From the NCBI GenBank assembly GCA_900550685.1, contig URTS01000092.1, positions 1-7,323 of the forward strand: 7,323 nt of DNA, given 5' to 3'. The notes under the pieces are model-generated. The model was not told the origin of the DNA. It worked only from the letters and a program-made list of their open reading frames with translations, and ran no database searches. Position numbers and translations under genes: made by a program. This DNA is from an uncultured Oscillibacter sp. GTDB lineage: Bacteria; Bacillota; Clostridia; Oscillospirales; Oscillospiraceae. This document shows, piece after piece, positions 1 through 5,697 of this stretch (its first letter is position 1; each line of letters starts with the position of its first letter).

Positions 1-38
1 TTACGAATCAGCTGCTCTACCGACTGAGCTACATTAGC
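1..38 (-). tRNA. 5' half of a tRNA-Thr (anticodon CGT), cut by the left edge
   Basis: Read on the minus strand from 38 to 1, the sequence gives a 7-base acceptor strand (GCTAATG), TA, a D-arm GCTC...GAGC with an 8-base AGTCGGTA loop, then an anticodon stem strand GCTGA and loop TTCGTAA. The loop has T33, anticodon CGT (reads the Thr codon ACG) and A37. The window ends exactly after loop position 38, so the 3' half, T-arm and acceptor partner are unseen. It is the distal member of a tandem pair; the other copy is at 70-107 with 36 of 38 bases identical. The two differences (positions 34-35) lie in the acceptor strand. Whether this copy is a working tRNA depends on sequence to the left. Confidence 0.7.
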
Positions 39-47
39 ATATTCACT

Positions 48-107
48 TTTGGGGTCGCAGACCTGATTCTTACGAATCAGCTGCTCTACCGACTGAGCTA
101 CACCAGC
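48..107 (-). pseudogene. Truncated tRNA-Thr (CGT) copy, 5' half only
   Basis: Positions 107 down to 70 repeat the tRNA 5' half (acceptor strand GCTGGTG, D-arm, anticodon loop TTCGTAA). After the loop, the expected stem partner TCAGC is replaced by GAATC. No T-loop of the TTCGANT type and no acceptor partner CACCAGC occurs before the next copy starts at 38. Instead the sequence forms a perfect hairpin, CTGATTC-GTAA-GAATCAG, with a GNRA-type tetraloop, followed by a short GGTC-TGC-GACC hairpin. It therefore cannot fold as a standard tRNA. It sits directly behind a strong promoter, so it should be transcribed as leader RNA in front of the 1-38 copy. It probably arose by tandem duplication followed by rearrangement. 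Confidence 0.65.
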
Positions 108-152
108 ATATGCAATTGGAACAGTCCGGAGACCTTGGTTTCAGCAGTAGCT

Positions 153-181
153 ATGATAGCACACTTTTCTGCCAGCGTCAA
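153..181 (-). promoter_or_regulatory. Sigma-A-type promoter for the tRNA-Thr copies
   Basis: On the minus strand TTGACG (181-176) is followed by exactly 17 bases and then TATCAT (158-153). This is a near-consensus -35/-10 pair with ideal spacing. The predicted start lies near 146, about 39 bases before the first tRNA copy at 107. It points leftward, away from the origin-like region and the ABC locus. Confidence 0.75.
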
Positions 182-187
182 CCTATT

Positions 188-218
188 TTCCGCCGGAACC
201 TGCGATTTTCCGGCGGAA
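188..218. other. GC-rich hairpin upstream of the tRNA promoter
   Basis: TTCCGCCGGAA (188-198) and TTCCGGCGGAA (208-218) form a perfect 11-bp stem around a 9-base loop. Neither strand continues into a proper T-run, so it is not a clear intrinsic terminator. It lies between the leftward tRNA promoter and the AT-rich origin-like region. Its role is unknown. Confidence 0.55.
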
Positions 219-370
219 TAGCAGGATAATACGCATCGTATAGCTGGCCGCAGGGCGGTTCGTGAAAATTTGGCGTTTTACCATCTTTACAGACCATTTT
301 TTACACTTTTTTCCTGAGTGCTCCGGAGGACCAGCCCGGCAATTTACGAAATCCGTGTTTTTTCGTTCAA

Positions 371-566
371 CTCCGCAGTTTCTTTTTGTTTACATAAAGT
401 TTTTAATAATTTTACTTTACAAACAGTTATTCACATTCTCCACAGAGTTTTACACATCCGGTTGCACGATATACAGCAATACTTTTTCCACTTATCCACA
501 AAACTTTCCACACCCGCAAACCCTATTTTTCAACGTTGCAAAATTCGATTTTTATTTTACATAATT
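371..566 (+). other. Origin-like region: AT-rich DNA with a DnaA-box cluster
   Basis: Same-direction 9-mers resemble the DnaA box TTATNCACA. TTATTCACA (427-435) and TTATCCACA (492-500) match fully. TTCTCCACA (436-444) and TTTTACACA (448-456) have one mismatch. TTTTCCACT (484-492) and CTTTCCACA (504-512) have two. AT-rich stretches flank the cluster at 378-423 and 525-566 and could serve as the duplex unwinding element. Clusters of this kind typify Firmicute oriC, normally beside dnaA or rpmH, but neither gene is in the window. The neighbouring transcription units diverge from it (tRNA leftward, AraC/ABC rightward), which fits an origin, although the marR-MATE operon runs the other way. Alternatives are one half of a bipartite origin, a DnaA-titrating or DnaA-regulated site, or an inactive remnant. 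Confidence 0.55.
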
Positions 567-760
567 TGAATGATCTGCCGGAGCATCCCCGCCGGTTCTC
601 TGTTTTTCCTCTTGACACGGATTCTGCACCAATGACTTTGCCCGGCCTGCGGAAAGGCGGGGGCGGGGATGCAATGCCGGTCCCGGTGAGGGACCGGCGC
701 TGTTCTGCCCTTTTGGGGACAGAAAATCTGACGGATGGGGCAAACAAAGTCCGTTTGGTA
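567..760. other. Gene-free stretch to the right of the origin-like region
   Basis: No reading frame here shows a convincing ribosome site or recognisable protein. The base composition shifts abruptly from AT-rich to GC-rich near 580. A lone TTGACA (612-617) lacks a good -10 partner. The one strong structure is the hairpin at 676-698. This stretch may include decayed 5' sequence of the AraC gene, but I cannot show that. Confidence 0.5.
676..698. other. Perfect 9-bp hairpin in intergenic DNA
   Basis: GCCGGTCCC (676-684) and GGGACCGGC (690-698) pair perfectly around the 5-base loop GGTGA. No T-run follows directly on the plus strand; the next Ts are the TTTT at 711-714, inside a weaker imperfect stem. 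It lies upstream of the 761-789 promoter, so it is not in that transcript's leader. It could be a weak terminator or a structural element. Confidence 0.5.
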
Positions 761-789
761 AAGACAAAGGCGTTCGGATGTGTTATTAT
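761..789 (+). promoter_or_regulatory. Extended -10 promoter for the AraC-fragment/ABC locus
   Basis: TATTAT (784-789) is preceded by TG plus one base (781-783), an extended -10 element. AAGACA (761-766), 17 bases upstream, is a weak -35 (4 of 6). A start near 796 would give a leader of about 65 bases to the ATG at 861. Confidence 0.5.
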
Positions 790-797
790 ACCAAGTA

Positions 798-813
798 GTT
801 AGAGGAAACTAAC
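798..813. promoter_or_regulatory. Inverted repeat at the promoter start site, possible metal-repressor operator
   Basis: GTTAG (798-802) and CTAAC (809-813) form an inverted repeat with a 6-base spacer, immediately after the predicted transcription start. The GTTAG...CTAAC pattern resembles half-sites of DtxR/IdeR-type iron-dependent repressors. Many AraC-ABC transporter loci are iron-regulated, so this would fit. With only five bases per arm the assignment is tentative. Confidence 0.35.
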
Positions 814-860
814 CACCCGGTGGGAAGCTGCCGGGACCGGACACAGGAGTGTGACAGCGG

Positions 861-1049
861 ATGGGAACAGAGACATTATTTGAAAAGCAGGGGGCGGTGC
901 TGCTGGTCCAGGAGCCTGCCAGCATCGCCCAGATCGGAGGCCGGGTGGGCTATGACAGCGCCGGGAAATTTACGGTGGCGTTCAAAAAGGTGATGAAGCT
1001 GACGTCGTCGGAATACCGCAGAGAAAGAGGGATGAACCATGAAGCCTGA
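861..1049 (+). pseudogene. C-terminal remnant of an AraC-family transcription regulator
   Basis: The 62 codons match the last part of an AraC/XylS DNA-binding domain. Residues about 21-53 (SIAQIGGRVGYDSAGKFTVA onward) are the second helix-turn-helix in the familiar 'IA..VGY....F..AFKK..G..P.EYR' pattern. AraC proteins are usually about 250-320 residues, so the sensor domain and first helix-turn-helix are missing. An in-frame stop at 852-854 blocks extension upstream. The ATG at 861 has an AGGAG 11 bases before it, rather far. The end overlaps the ABC start by 11 bases, so translation of the remnant could still feed ribosomes into the transporter gene. In intact relatives such a regulator commonly activates the adjacent ABC genes. 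One helix-turn-helix alone is unlikely to regulate normally. Confidence 0.75.
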
Positions 1050-2844
1050 AAAGAAAAGCTGGATGCAGACGGTTTTTGCCTACGCCGGGGGAGAGAAAAA
1101 GCGGATGGCATGGTCGGTGGTGCTGCCGGTGCTGAGCGTGCTGGCGGGGCTTGTGCCCTTTTACTGCATGTACGCCCTGATCTGCCGCTTTGCGGCGGGG
1201 ACCGCCACGGAGACGGCGGCTGTGCAGTGGTGCCTGCTGGCTCTGGCAGCCTATCTTGTGAAGATCCTGCTGTTCAGCCTATCCACCGGCACGTCCTACG
1301 CCATGGCCTACACCATTTTGGAGGGACTGCGCCTGCGGCTGGCGGACCGCTTCCTTCACGCCCCGCTGGGAGACGTGGAAAACCACTCCATCGGCGAGAT
1401 CAAGAACATGATGGTGGATAAGATCGAAAATCTGGAGCCGCCTCTGGCCTATATGATCCCGGAGGGGGCGGGGCACATCGTACTGCCCATCGTCAGCATT
1501 GCAGCCCTGCTGTGCATTGACTGGCGGCTGGCCCTGGTATCCCTGGTGACGTTCCCCCTGTCTTTTTTGGGCATGGGGCTGACCTTTGCCATCAGCGGGG
1601 ACAGTTTCGCCCAGTATGACCGGTCCGGCAACGAGATGAACAGCGCCATTGTGGAGTATATCGAGGGCATCGAGGTCATCAAGGCCTTTGGTCGGGCAGG
1701 GGTGAGTTACGAAAAATATGCCGGGGCCATTACCGGCTTCCGGACCTTTGTGGTCAGGTGGCTGACCAGCACCTTTGTCACCATGAAGCTGAGCTTTGCC
1801 CTGTTCCCCTCCACCCTGATCGGCACCCTGCCCACGGCCCTAGCCCTGGCCGGCAGCGGTGTCATCACCGGGCCTCAGGCGGCCCTGGCGGTGATGCTGT
1901 CCAATGCCTCCGGGGAGAGATGGACCTGTCCATGATGCTGATGTTCGTCTTTTTCTCCTTCAGCATTTTTTCCAGCCTGGAACCCATCAGTGACAGCGCC
2001 CACACCCTGGGTGGCATTGATGACGCCATGGACCAGCTGGACGCCCTGAAGGCGGAGCATTTCATCGACGTCGACGGAAAAGACATCCGGCTGGACCGCT
2101 ATGACATCCGGTTCGACCATGTGGACTTCGGCTATGATAGCCGCCAGGCTTTGAAGGACGTGAGCTTCACCATTCCGGAGGGGACCTCCACCGCCATCGT
2201 GGGCCCCTCTGGCAGCGGCAAGACCACCATCTGCAGCCTGCTGGCCCGGTTTTACGATCCCCAGGGCGGCTCCATCACCCTGGGGGGCCATGACCTCAGG
2301 GAATTCACCTGCGACAGCCTGCTTGCCGACATCTCCATGGTGTTCCAGAACGTGTACCTGTTCCACGACACCATCCGGGCCAACATCTGCTTCGGCAAGC
2401 CGGACGCCAGCAGGCGGAGATGATCGCCGCGGCGAAAAAGGCCCGGTGTCACGATTTCATCATAGCCCTGCCCAACGGGTACGACACCGTGGTGGGGGAG
2501 GGCGGCGGAAGCCTTTCCGGCGGCGAAAAGCAGCGCATTTCCATTGCCCAGGCCATTTTGAAGGACGCCCCATCATCATCCTGGACGAGGCCACCGCCAG
2601 CGTGGACCCGGGAAACGAGCACCTGATCCAGCAGGCCATTTCGGAACTGACCCGGGGCAAAACCATCATCACCATTGCCCACCGGCTGGCCACTATCCAG
2701 AACGCCGGCCAGATCCTGGTGGTGGAGGATGGCCGCATCGTCCAGCAGGGCACCCACGCTCAGCTGGCCGGGGAGGAGGGCCTTTACCGCCGCTTTCTGG
2801 CCATCCGCCGGCAGGCTGAGGGCTGGCGCATCACGGCGGAGTAA
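1039..2844 (+). pseudogene. ABC exporter-type permease/ATPase, broken by three frameshifts
   Basis: Together the frames encode about 600 residues, the normal size of a fused ABC exporter half-transporter. An N-terminal membrane domain (1039 to about 2010) contains several hydrophobic helices. The ATPase domain follows, with Walker A GPSGSGKT (2202-2225), Q-loop VFQN, signature LSGGEKQ (2513-2533), Walker B IIILDEA (2572 onward) and switch histidine TIAHRL. The frame changes near 1911-1920, 2406-2417 and 2568-2571, each equivalent to losing one base. Every catalytic motif is intact across the three frames. AraC-linked ABC genes of this kind often occur as heterodimeric pairs in siderophore or peptide transport; only one is present here. 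As written no full protein can be made, so it is either a recent pseudogene or carries sequencing errors. The ATG at 1039 follows AGAGGG at good spacing. Substrate is unknown. Confidence 0.85.
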
Positions 2845-2860
2845 AAAATGGACGCAAAGA

Positions 2861-2892
2861 AAGGCGGGACCTGCTGCAGCAGGCCCCGCCTT
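2861..2892 (-). terminator. Intrinsic terminator between convergent ABC and MATE genes
   Basis: AAGGCGGG (2861-2868) pairs with CCCGCCTT (2885-2892). The middle, CCTGCTGCAGCAGG (2870-2883), is itself a perfect palindrome, giving a very stable stem. On the minus strand the single internal non-pair is a G-U wobble, and the stem is followed by TTTCTTTG, so it ends the marR-MATE transcript about 40 bases after the MATE stop. On the plus strand the same position is an A-C mismatch and no T-run follows, so it serves the ABC transcript less well. Confidence 0.75.
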
Positions 2893-2931
2893 GGCGTGTT
2901 GGGAAAGAAGTCCACCGCAGGCGTTTGGGGC

Positions 2932-4146
2932 TTATTTTCCGGAAATGCGCAGGGCTTTTTTACTCAGATAGAGGTAGAAGCCAACGTTCAGAAGAATGCC
3001 CACCGCCGTGGATACCGGGGCCGCCATGCCGATCTTCGTCAGGCTGGCGTTGGGCTGGATGCTCATGACGTAGGCCAGGGGCAGGCGGACCAGTAAGGTC
3101 TGGACGATGCCCTGAACCATGACCCAGAGGGTGTGATTGGTGCCGTTGAAATAGCCGATCATGCTGAACAGCACGGCGGTGGCGATGGTCTCCGGGGCAA
3201 AGCCCTTGAGGTAGTCGAAGCCCTTCTGGACCACGGCGGCGTCGGGGGAGAAGCACCCGGCCAGCACATCCCCCTTCAGCAGCACCAAGATGAACACCAG
3301 ACAGCCGCACGCAAGACCCACGCCGTAGCCGGAGGAGGCCTCCAGCCCCAGCCGGTTTACAAAGGCGCACAGGGCCAGGAAGGAGACCTGGGTCAAACCC
3401 TCCTGCAAGGCCAGGGGCAGGCCCACGTCCAGCACCTTCCGGCAATGGGGGGTGAGCCGGAAATCTGTCCGCCGGAGGGTGAAGGGCAGGTGCTTTTTCA
3501 GCAGCAGCACCACGGCCAGCACCACGCTGACCGCCTGGGCCAGCACCGTTGCAATAGCCGCGCCTGCCGCGTCCATCCCCAACCCGGCCACCAGGGCAAG
3601 GTCGCCCACGATATTCACAACACAGGCCACCAGCACGAACAGCAGGGGGGATTTGCTATCGCCCAGCCCCCTGAAGATGGCGGAAAACAGGTTATAGGCC
3701 ACGATGAAGAAAATGCCGCCGCCGCAGATGCGCACGTAGCTGGCTGTCAGGTCCACCGCCTCGGCCGGGGCCTGCATTAGCACGGAGATGGGCCGGGCGA
3801 AGCCCACCAGTCCCACAAGGAGGATGGCGGAGAGCAGGGTGAAGATGACGGCGGCGCCGCCGATGACGGAGCCGATCTGCTCCGGACGCTTTTCCCCCAG
3901 ATACCGGGCAATGAGGACGGTGACGCCCATAGCCAGCTGAGTCACCACGAAGGTGACCAGATTCAGCACCTGGCTGCCGGTGGAGACGGCGGAAAGGCCG
4001 GAGGTGGAGCCGAAGCGGCCCACCACCAGCAGGTCCACCGCGCCGTAGGCTGCCTGGAGCACCAGGGCCCCCAGAACGGGGAGCATAAACCAGCACAGCT
4101 TTTTCAGGATGCTGCCCTGGGTAAAATCGGTCTGATCAGTCGTCAA
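2932..4146 (-). CDS. MATE-family multidrug efflux protein, probably internally shortened
   Basis: An inner-membrane cation-coupled exporter of the MATE (multi-antimicrobial extrusion) family. Visible landmarks are the N-terminal 'FTQGSILKKL..FMLPVLG' entry, 'AAYGAVDLLVVGRF', 'AMGVTVLIARYLGE' and 'FRGLGDSKSPL', all typical of the N-lobe. The start is taken as TTG at 4146 (404 residues) because AAAGGAGG (4161-4154) sits 7 bases upstream and the family's conserved N-terminus begins there; an in-frame ATG at 4188 would add 14 unlikely residues. It overlaps the end of marR by 11 bases, implying coupled translation. MATE proteins usually have about 440-460 residues and 12 helices. Here the C-lobe jumps from 'SGYGV' straight to 'GLACGCLVFI' near residue 276, where relatives have roughly 40 more residues spanning a helix and loop. 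Export activity is therefore doubtful. Substrate is unknown. Confidence 0.88.
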   Translation of the reverse strand: MTTDQTDFTQGSILKKLCWFMLPVLGALVLQAAYGAVDLLVVGRFGSTSGLSAVSTGSQVLNLVTFVVTQLAMGVTVLIARYLGEKRPEQIGSVIGGAAVIFTLLSAILLVGLVGFARPISVLMQAPAEAVDLTASYVRICGGGIFFIVAYNLFSAIFRGLGDSKSPLLFVLVACVVNIVGDLALVAGLGMDAAGAAIATVLAQAVSVVLAVVLLLKKHLPFTLRRTDFRLTPHCRKVLDVGLPLALQEGLTQVSFLALCAFVNRLGLEASSGYGVGLACGCLVFILVLLKGDVLAGCFSPDAAVVQKGFDYLKGFAPETIATAVLFSMIGYFNGTNHTLWVMVQGIVQTLLVRLPLAYVMSIQPNASLTKIGMAAPVSTAVGILLNVGFYLYLSKKALRISGK

Positions 4147-4588
4147 GATGCCCCCTCCTTTCGCACATGACCTGGTAAAAGGTCTCAATGGTGCGGATCA
4201 TGGTGTCCGCGTCCTGGTCGGAAATGGTGTCCAGATAGGGGACCAGGGCCCGGAAATATTTGGTGTTGTACCGGGCGGAAAGAGCCCGGCCCGCGCCGGT
4301 GATGGTGAGGTAGGTCACCCGGCCGTCCTCGGCAGAGGCCTGCTTTTGGAGATAGCCCTTGGCCTCCATTTCCTTCACTGTCCGGGTCACGCCGGGACGG
4401 GGAAGGTGGAGGGTGTCGCTGATGTCGGACACCTTCACCGGCAGGCCCTGCCGCTCCCGGTTTTCCATCACATCCAGATAGTGGAGATAAGAGGGAGTGA
4501 CCCCTTCAGGCAGGGGCGGCAGCATGTCCCGGATGCGTTTGGCCTGGTAGCAAGCGTCCAGCATCCGCTTGATTTTTTCAATGGTCAT
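4136..4588 (-). CDS. MarR-family transcriptional regulator
   Basis: A 150-residue winged helix-turn-helix protein of normal MarR length, expected to act as a homodimer that binds a palindromic operator and is released by small ligands. Residues about 51-80 form the helix-turn-helix ('VSDISDTLHLPRPGVTRTVK'), with the recognition helix near 62-76. The wing at 83-95 contains the characteristic Asp-Gly-Arg (88-90). Flanking helices at both ends form the dimer interface. The ATG at 4588 is preceded by AGGAAGG (4601-4595) at 6 bases. It is the first gene of an operon with the MATE exporter, the classic repressor-plus-pump arrangement. The perfect palindrome over its own promoter implies autoregulation. 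The inducing ligand is unknown. Confidence 0.92.
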   Translation of the reverse strand: MTIEKIKRMLDACYQAKRIRDMLPPLPEGVTPSYLHYLDVMENRERQGLPVKVSDISDTLHLPRPGVTRTVKEMEAKGYLQKQASAEDGRVTYLTITGAGRALSARYNTKYFRALVPYLDTISDQDADTMIRTIETFYQVMCERRGHLDD

Positions 4589-4614
4589 AGAAATCCTTCC
4601 TGTAGTTACCTTTG

Positions 4615-4635
4615 ATAATTATCAGCGATAATTAT
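4615..4635. promoter_or_regulatory. Perfect 9-3-9 inverted repeat, likely MarR operator
   Basis: ATAATTATC (4615-4623) and GATAATTAT (4627-4635) are exact inverted repeats around a 3-base centre. They cover the -10 hexamer and the predicted start of the marR promoter. Length, symmetry and position fit a MarR dimer site that blocks RNA polymerase. Binding by this particular MarR is inferred. Confidence 0.8.
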
Positions 4636-4658
4636 ATACGGCGCGCGGCATTTGCCAA
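4631..4658 (-). promoter_or_regulatory. Promoter of the marR-MATE operon
   Basis: On the minus strand TTGGCA (4658-4653), a 16-base spacer, and a perfect TATAAT (4636-4631). Transcription would start near 4624, inside the operator, leaving a leader of about 35 bases to the marR ATG. Confidence 0.75.
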
Positions 4659-4704
4659 GCTTTTTCTAAGAAAGTCTGCCATCCGGAAAATTCACAAAAA
4701 AAGC

Positions 4705-4732
4705 TTGCAAACTCCCTGCTGTGTGCTATGAT
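4705..4732 (+). promoter_or_regulatory. Extended -10 promoter for the AAA+/VWA operon
   Basis: TTGCAA (4705-4710), a 16-base spacer, and TATGAT (4727-4732) preceded by TG plus one base (4724-4726). Start near 4739. The ATGs at 4728 and 4731 lie within the -10 element, so they cannot be the translation start of the downstream gene. The MarR operator lies about 70 bases upstream of this -35, so direct repression by the same site is unlikely. Confidence 0.6.
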
Positions 4733-4781
4733 GGGGCCGGAAAACAGAGAATCATGCACATTGCAGAAAGCGGGAATCATC

Positions 4782-5696
4782 GTGTTGGAATTTTTGGAAC
4801 AGGAACAGATCAGCCGGGAGCTGCTGGATGGCGTCCGGGCCTACCGGGCCCAGTACCCCGCCGCCCCGGCCATGCAGAGCCGGGTGCCAAAGCCCCGGTA
4901 CCGCTATTACGGAAAAGAGGTGTGGGAGGCGGCCATCGCCGCTGTCCTGTGCGGAGAGAACCTGCTGCTGGCCGGCAGCAAGGCCACCGGCAAAAATGTG
5001 CTGGCGGAGAATCTGGCCATGGTGTTCGGCCGTCCCTGCTGGGATGTGTCCTTCCACGTGAATATGGATGCCGCCAGCCTCATCGGCATGGACACCTTTG
5101 AAAACGGACAGGTGACCTTCCGGCCCGGTCCGGTGTACCTCTGTGCGAAAAACGGCGGCTTCGGGATTCTGGACGAGATCAACATGGCGAAAAACGAGGC
5201 CCTGGCGGTGCTGCACGCCACCTTGGACTTCCGCAGGACCATCGACGTGCCCGGCTACGACCGGGTAGAGGTGGACCCTGCCGCCCGCTTCATTGGCACC
5301 ATGAACTACGGCTACGCCGGTACCCGGGAACTGAACGAAGCCCTTACCAGCCGGTTCGTGGTGATCCAGATGCCCGCCATTGACGCCGATGGCCTGGAGC
5401 GTCTGCTGGGAGACGAGTTCCCCACCCTGGAAAAGAAGTACCGAGGGCAGTTTGTCCAGCTGTTTCTGGACTTGCAGAAAAAGTGCGAAAGCGCGGAGAT
5501 CTCCTCCAAGGCCCTGGACCTCCGGGGCTTGCTGGACGCCCTGCGGCTGATCCGCCGGGGAGTGGGGGCCGGGATGGCCCTGGACATGGGCATCACCAAC
5601 AAGGCCTTCGACAGCTACGAGCAGGGGTTGATCCGGGATGTCATTACCGCCCGGATCCCCGCCAAGCTGGACCGCAGCCGCCTGTTTACCGACTGA
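4782..5696 (+). CDS. MoxR-like AAA+ ATPase (AAA_5 type), partner of a VWA protein
   Basis: A cytoplasmic ATPase of about 304 residues related to MoxR/NorQ proteins, which use ATP to remodel or activate a client together with a VWA-domain partner. Numbering from the GTG: Walker A at 65-72 (GSKATGKN), Walker B GILDEIN at about 128-134, sensor 1 'FIGTMN' with Asn175, and 'NEALTSRF' with the presumed arginine finger Arg191. The C-terminal part carries helical lid sequence ('ISSKALDLRGLLDALRLIRRGV'). The usual Ser/Thr after the Walker A lysine is Asn here, a position that normally helps bind magnesium. The start is uncertain. GTG 4782 lies about 43 bases after the predicted transcription start, with only a weak AGCGGG-type site; TTG 4785 or TTG 4761 are alternatives. 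It is followed after one base by the VWA gene, and the two are clearly one operon. The client is unknown. Confidence 0.85.
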   Translation: MLEFLEQEQISRELLDGVRAYRAQYPAAPAMQSRVPKPRYRYYGKEVWEAAIAAVLCGENLLLAGSKATGKNVLAENLAMVFGRPCWDVSFHVNMDAASLIGMDTFENGQVTFRPGPVYLCAKNGGFGILDEINMAKNEALAVLHATLDFRRTIDVPGYDRVEVDPAARFIGTMNYGYAGTRELNEALTSRFVVIQMPAIDADGLERLLGDEFPTLEKKYRGQFVQLFLDLQKKCESAEISSKALDLRGLLDALRLIRRGVGAGMALDMGITNKAFDSYEQGLIRDVITARIPAKLDRSRLFTD

Positions 5697-5697
5697 T

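Larger units (their letters stand above)
1..111 (-). repeat. Tandem direct repeat of a tRNA half, period 69 bp
   Basis: Positions 1-42 and 70-111 match at 40 of 42 bases, including the ATAT just upstream of each tRNA 5' end. The intervening 27-28 bases are unique. The repeat unit is the tRNA 5' half plus a few upstream bases. Confidence 0.8.

Noticed and set aside
1..111. CRISPR array or insertion-sequence end
   Set aside because: Only two repeats are present, they are recognisable tRNA sequence, and no transposase or cas gene is in the window.
188..218. Intrinsic terminator
   Set aside because: The stem is good but no T-run follows on either strand and no gene ends next to it.
262..564. 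Two overlapping plus-strand open frames across the AT-rich region
   Set aside because: They are Phe-rich translations of T-rich DNA with no ribosome site, and they run through the DnaA-box cluster.
536..802. Plus-strand open frame of 88 codons in the intergenic stretch
   Set aside because: It has no ribosome site or domain and crosses the 676-698 hairpin and the AraC/ABC promoter.
1911..2571. Programmed ribosomal frameshifting in the ABC gene
   Set aside because: Three separate shifts would be needed in one gene, with no slippery heptamer or following structure seen. Deletions or sequencing errors are simpler.
3133..3780. Plus-strand open frame of 215 codons
   Set aside because: It is antisense to the well-supported MATE gene and has His/Gln-rich, domain-free sequence.
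4728..4781. ATG codons at 4728 and 4731 as starts of the AAA+ gene
   Set aside because: They fall inside the predicted -10 element, have no ribosome site, and would add residues unlike the family N-terminus.
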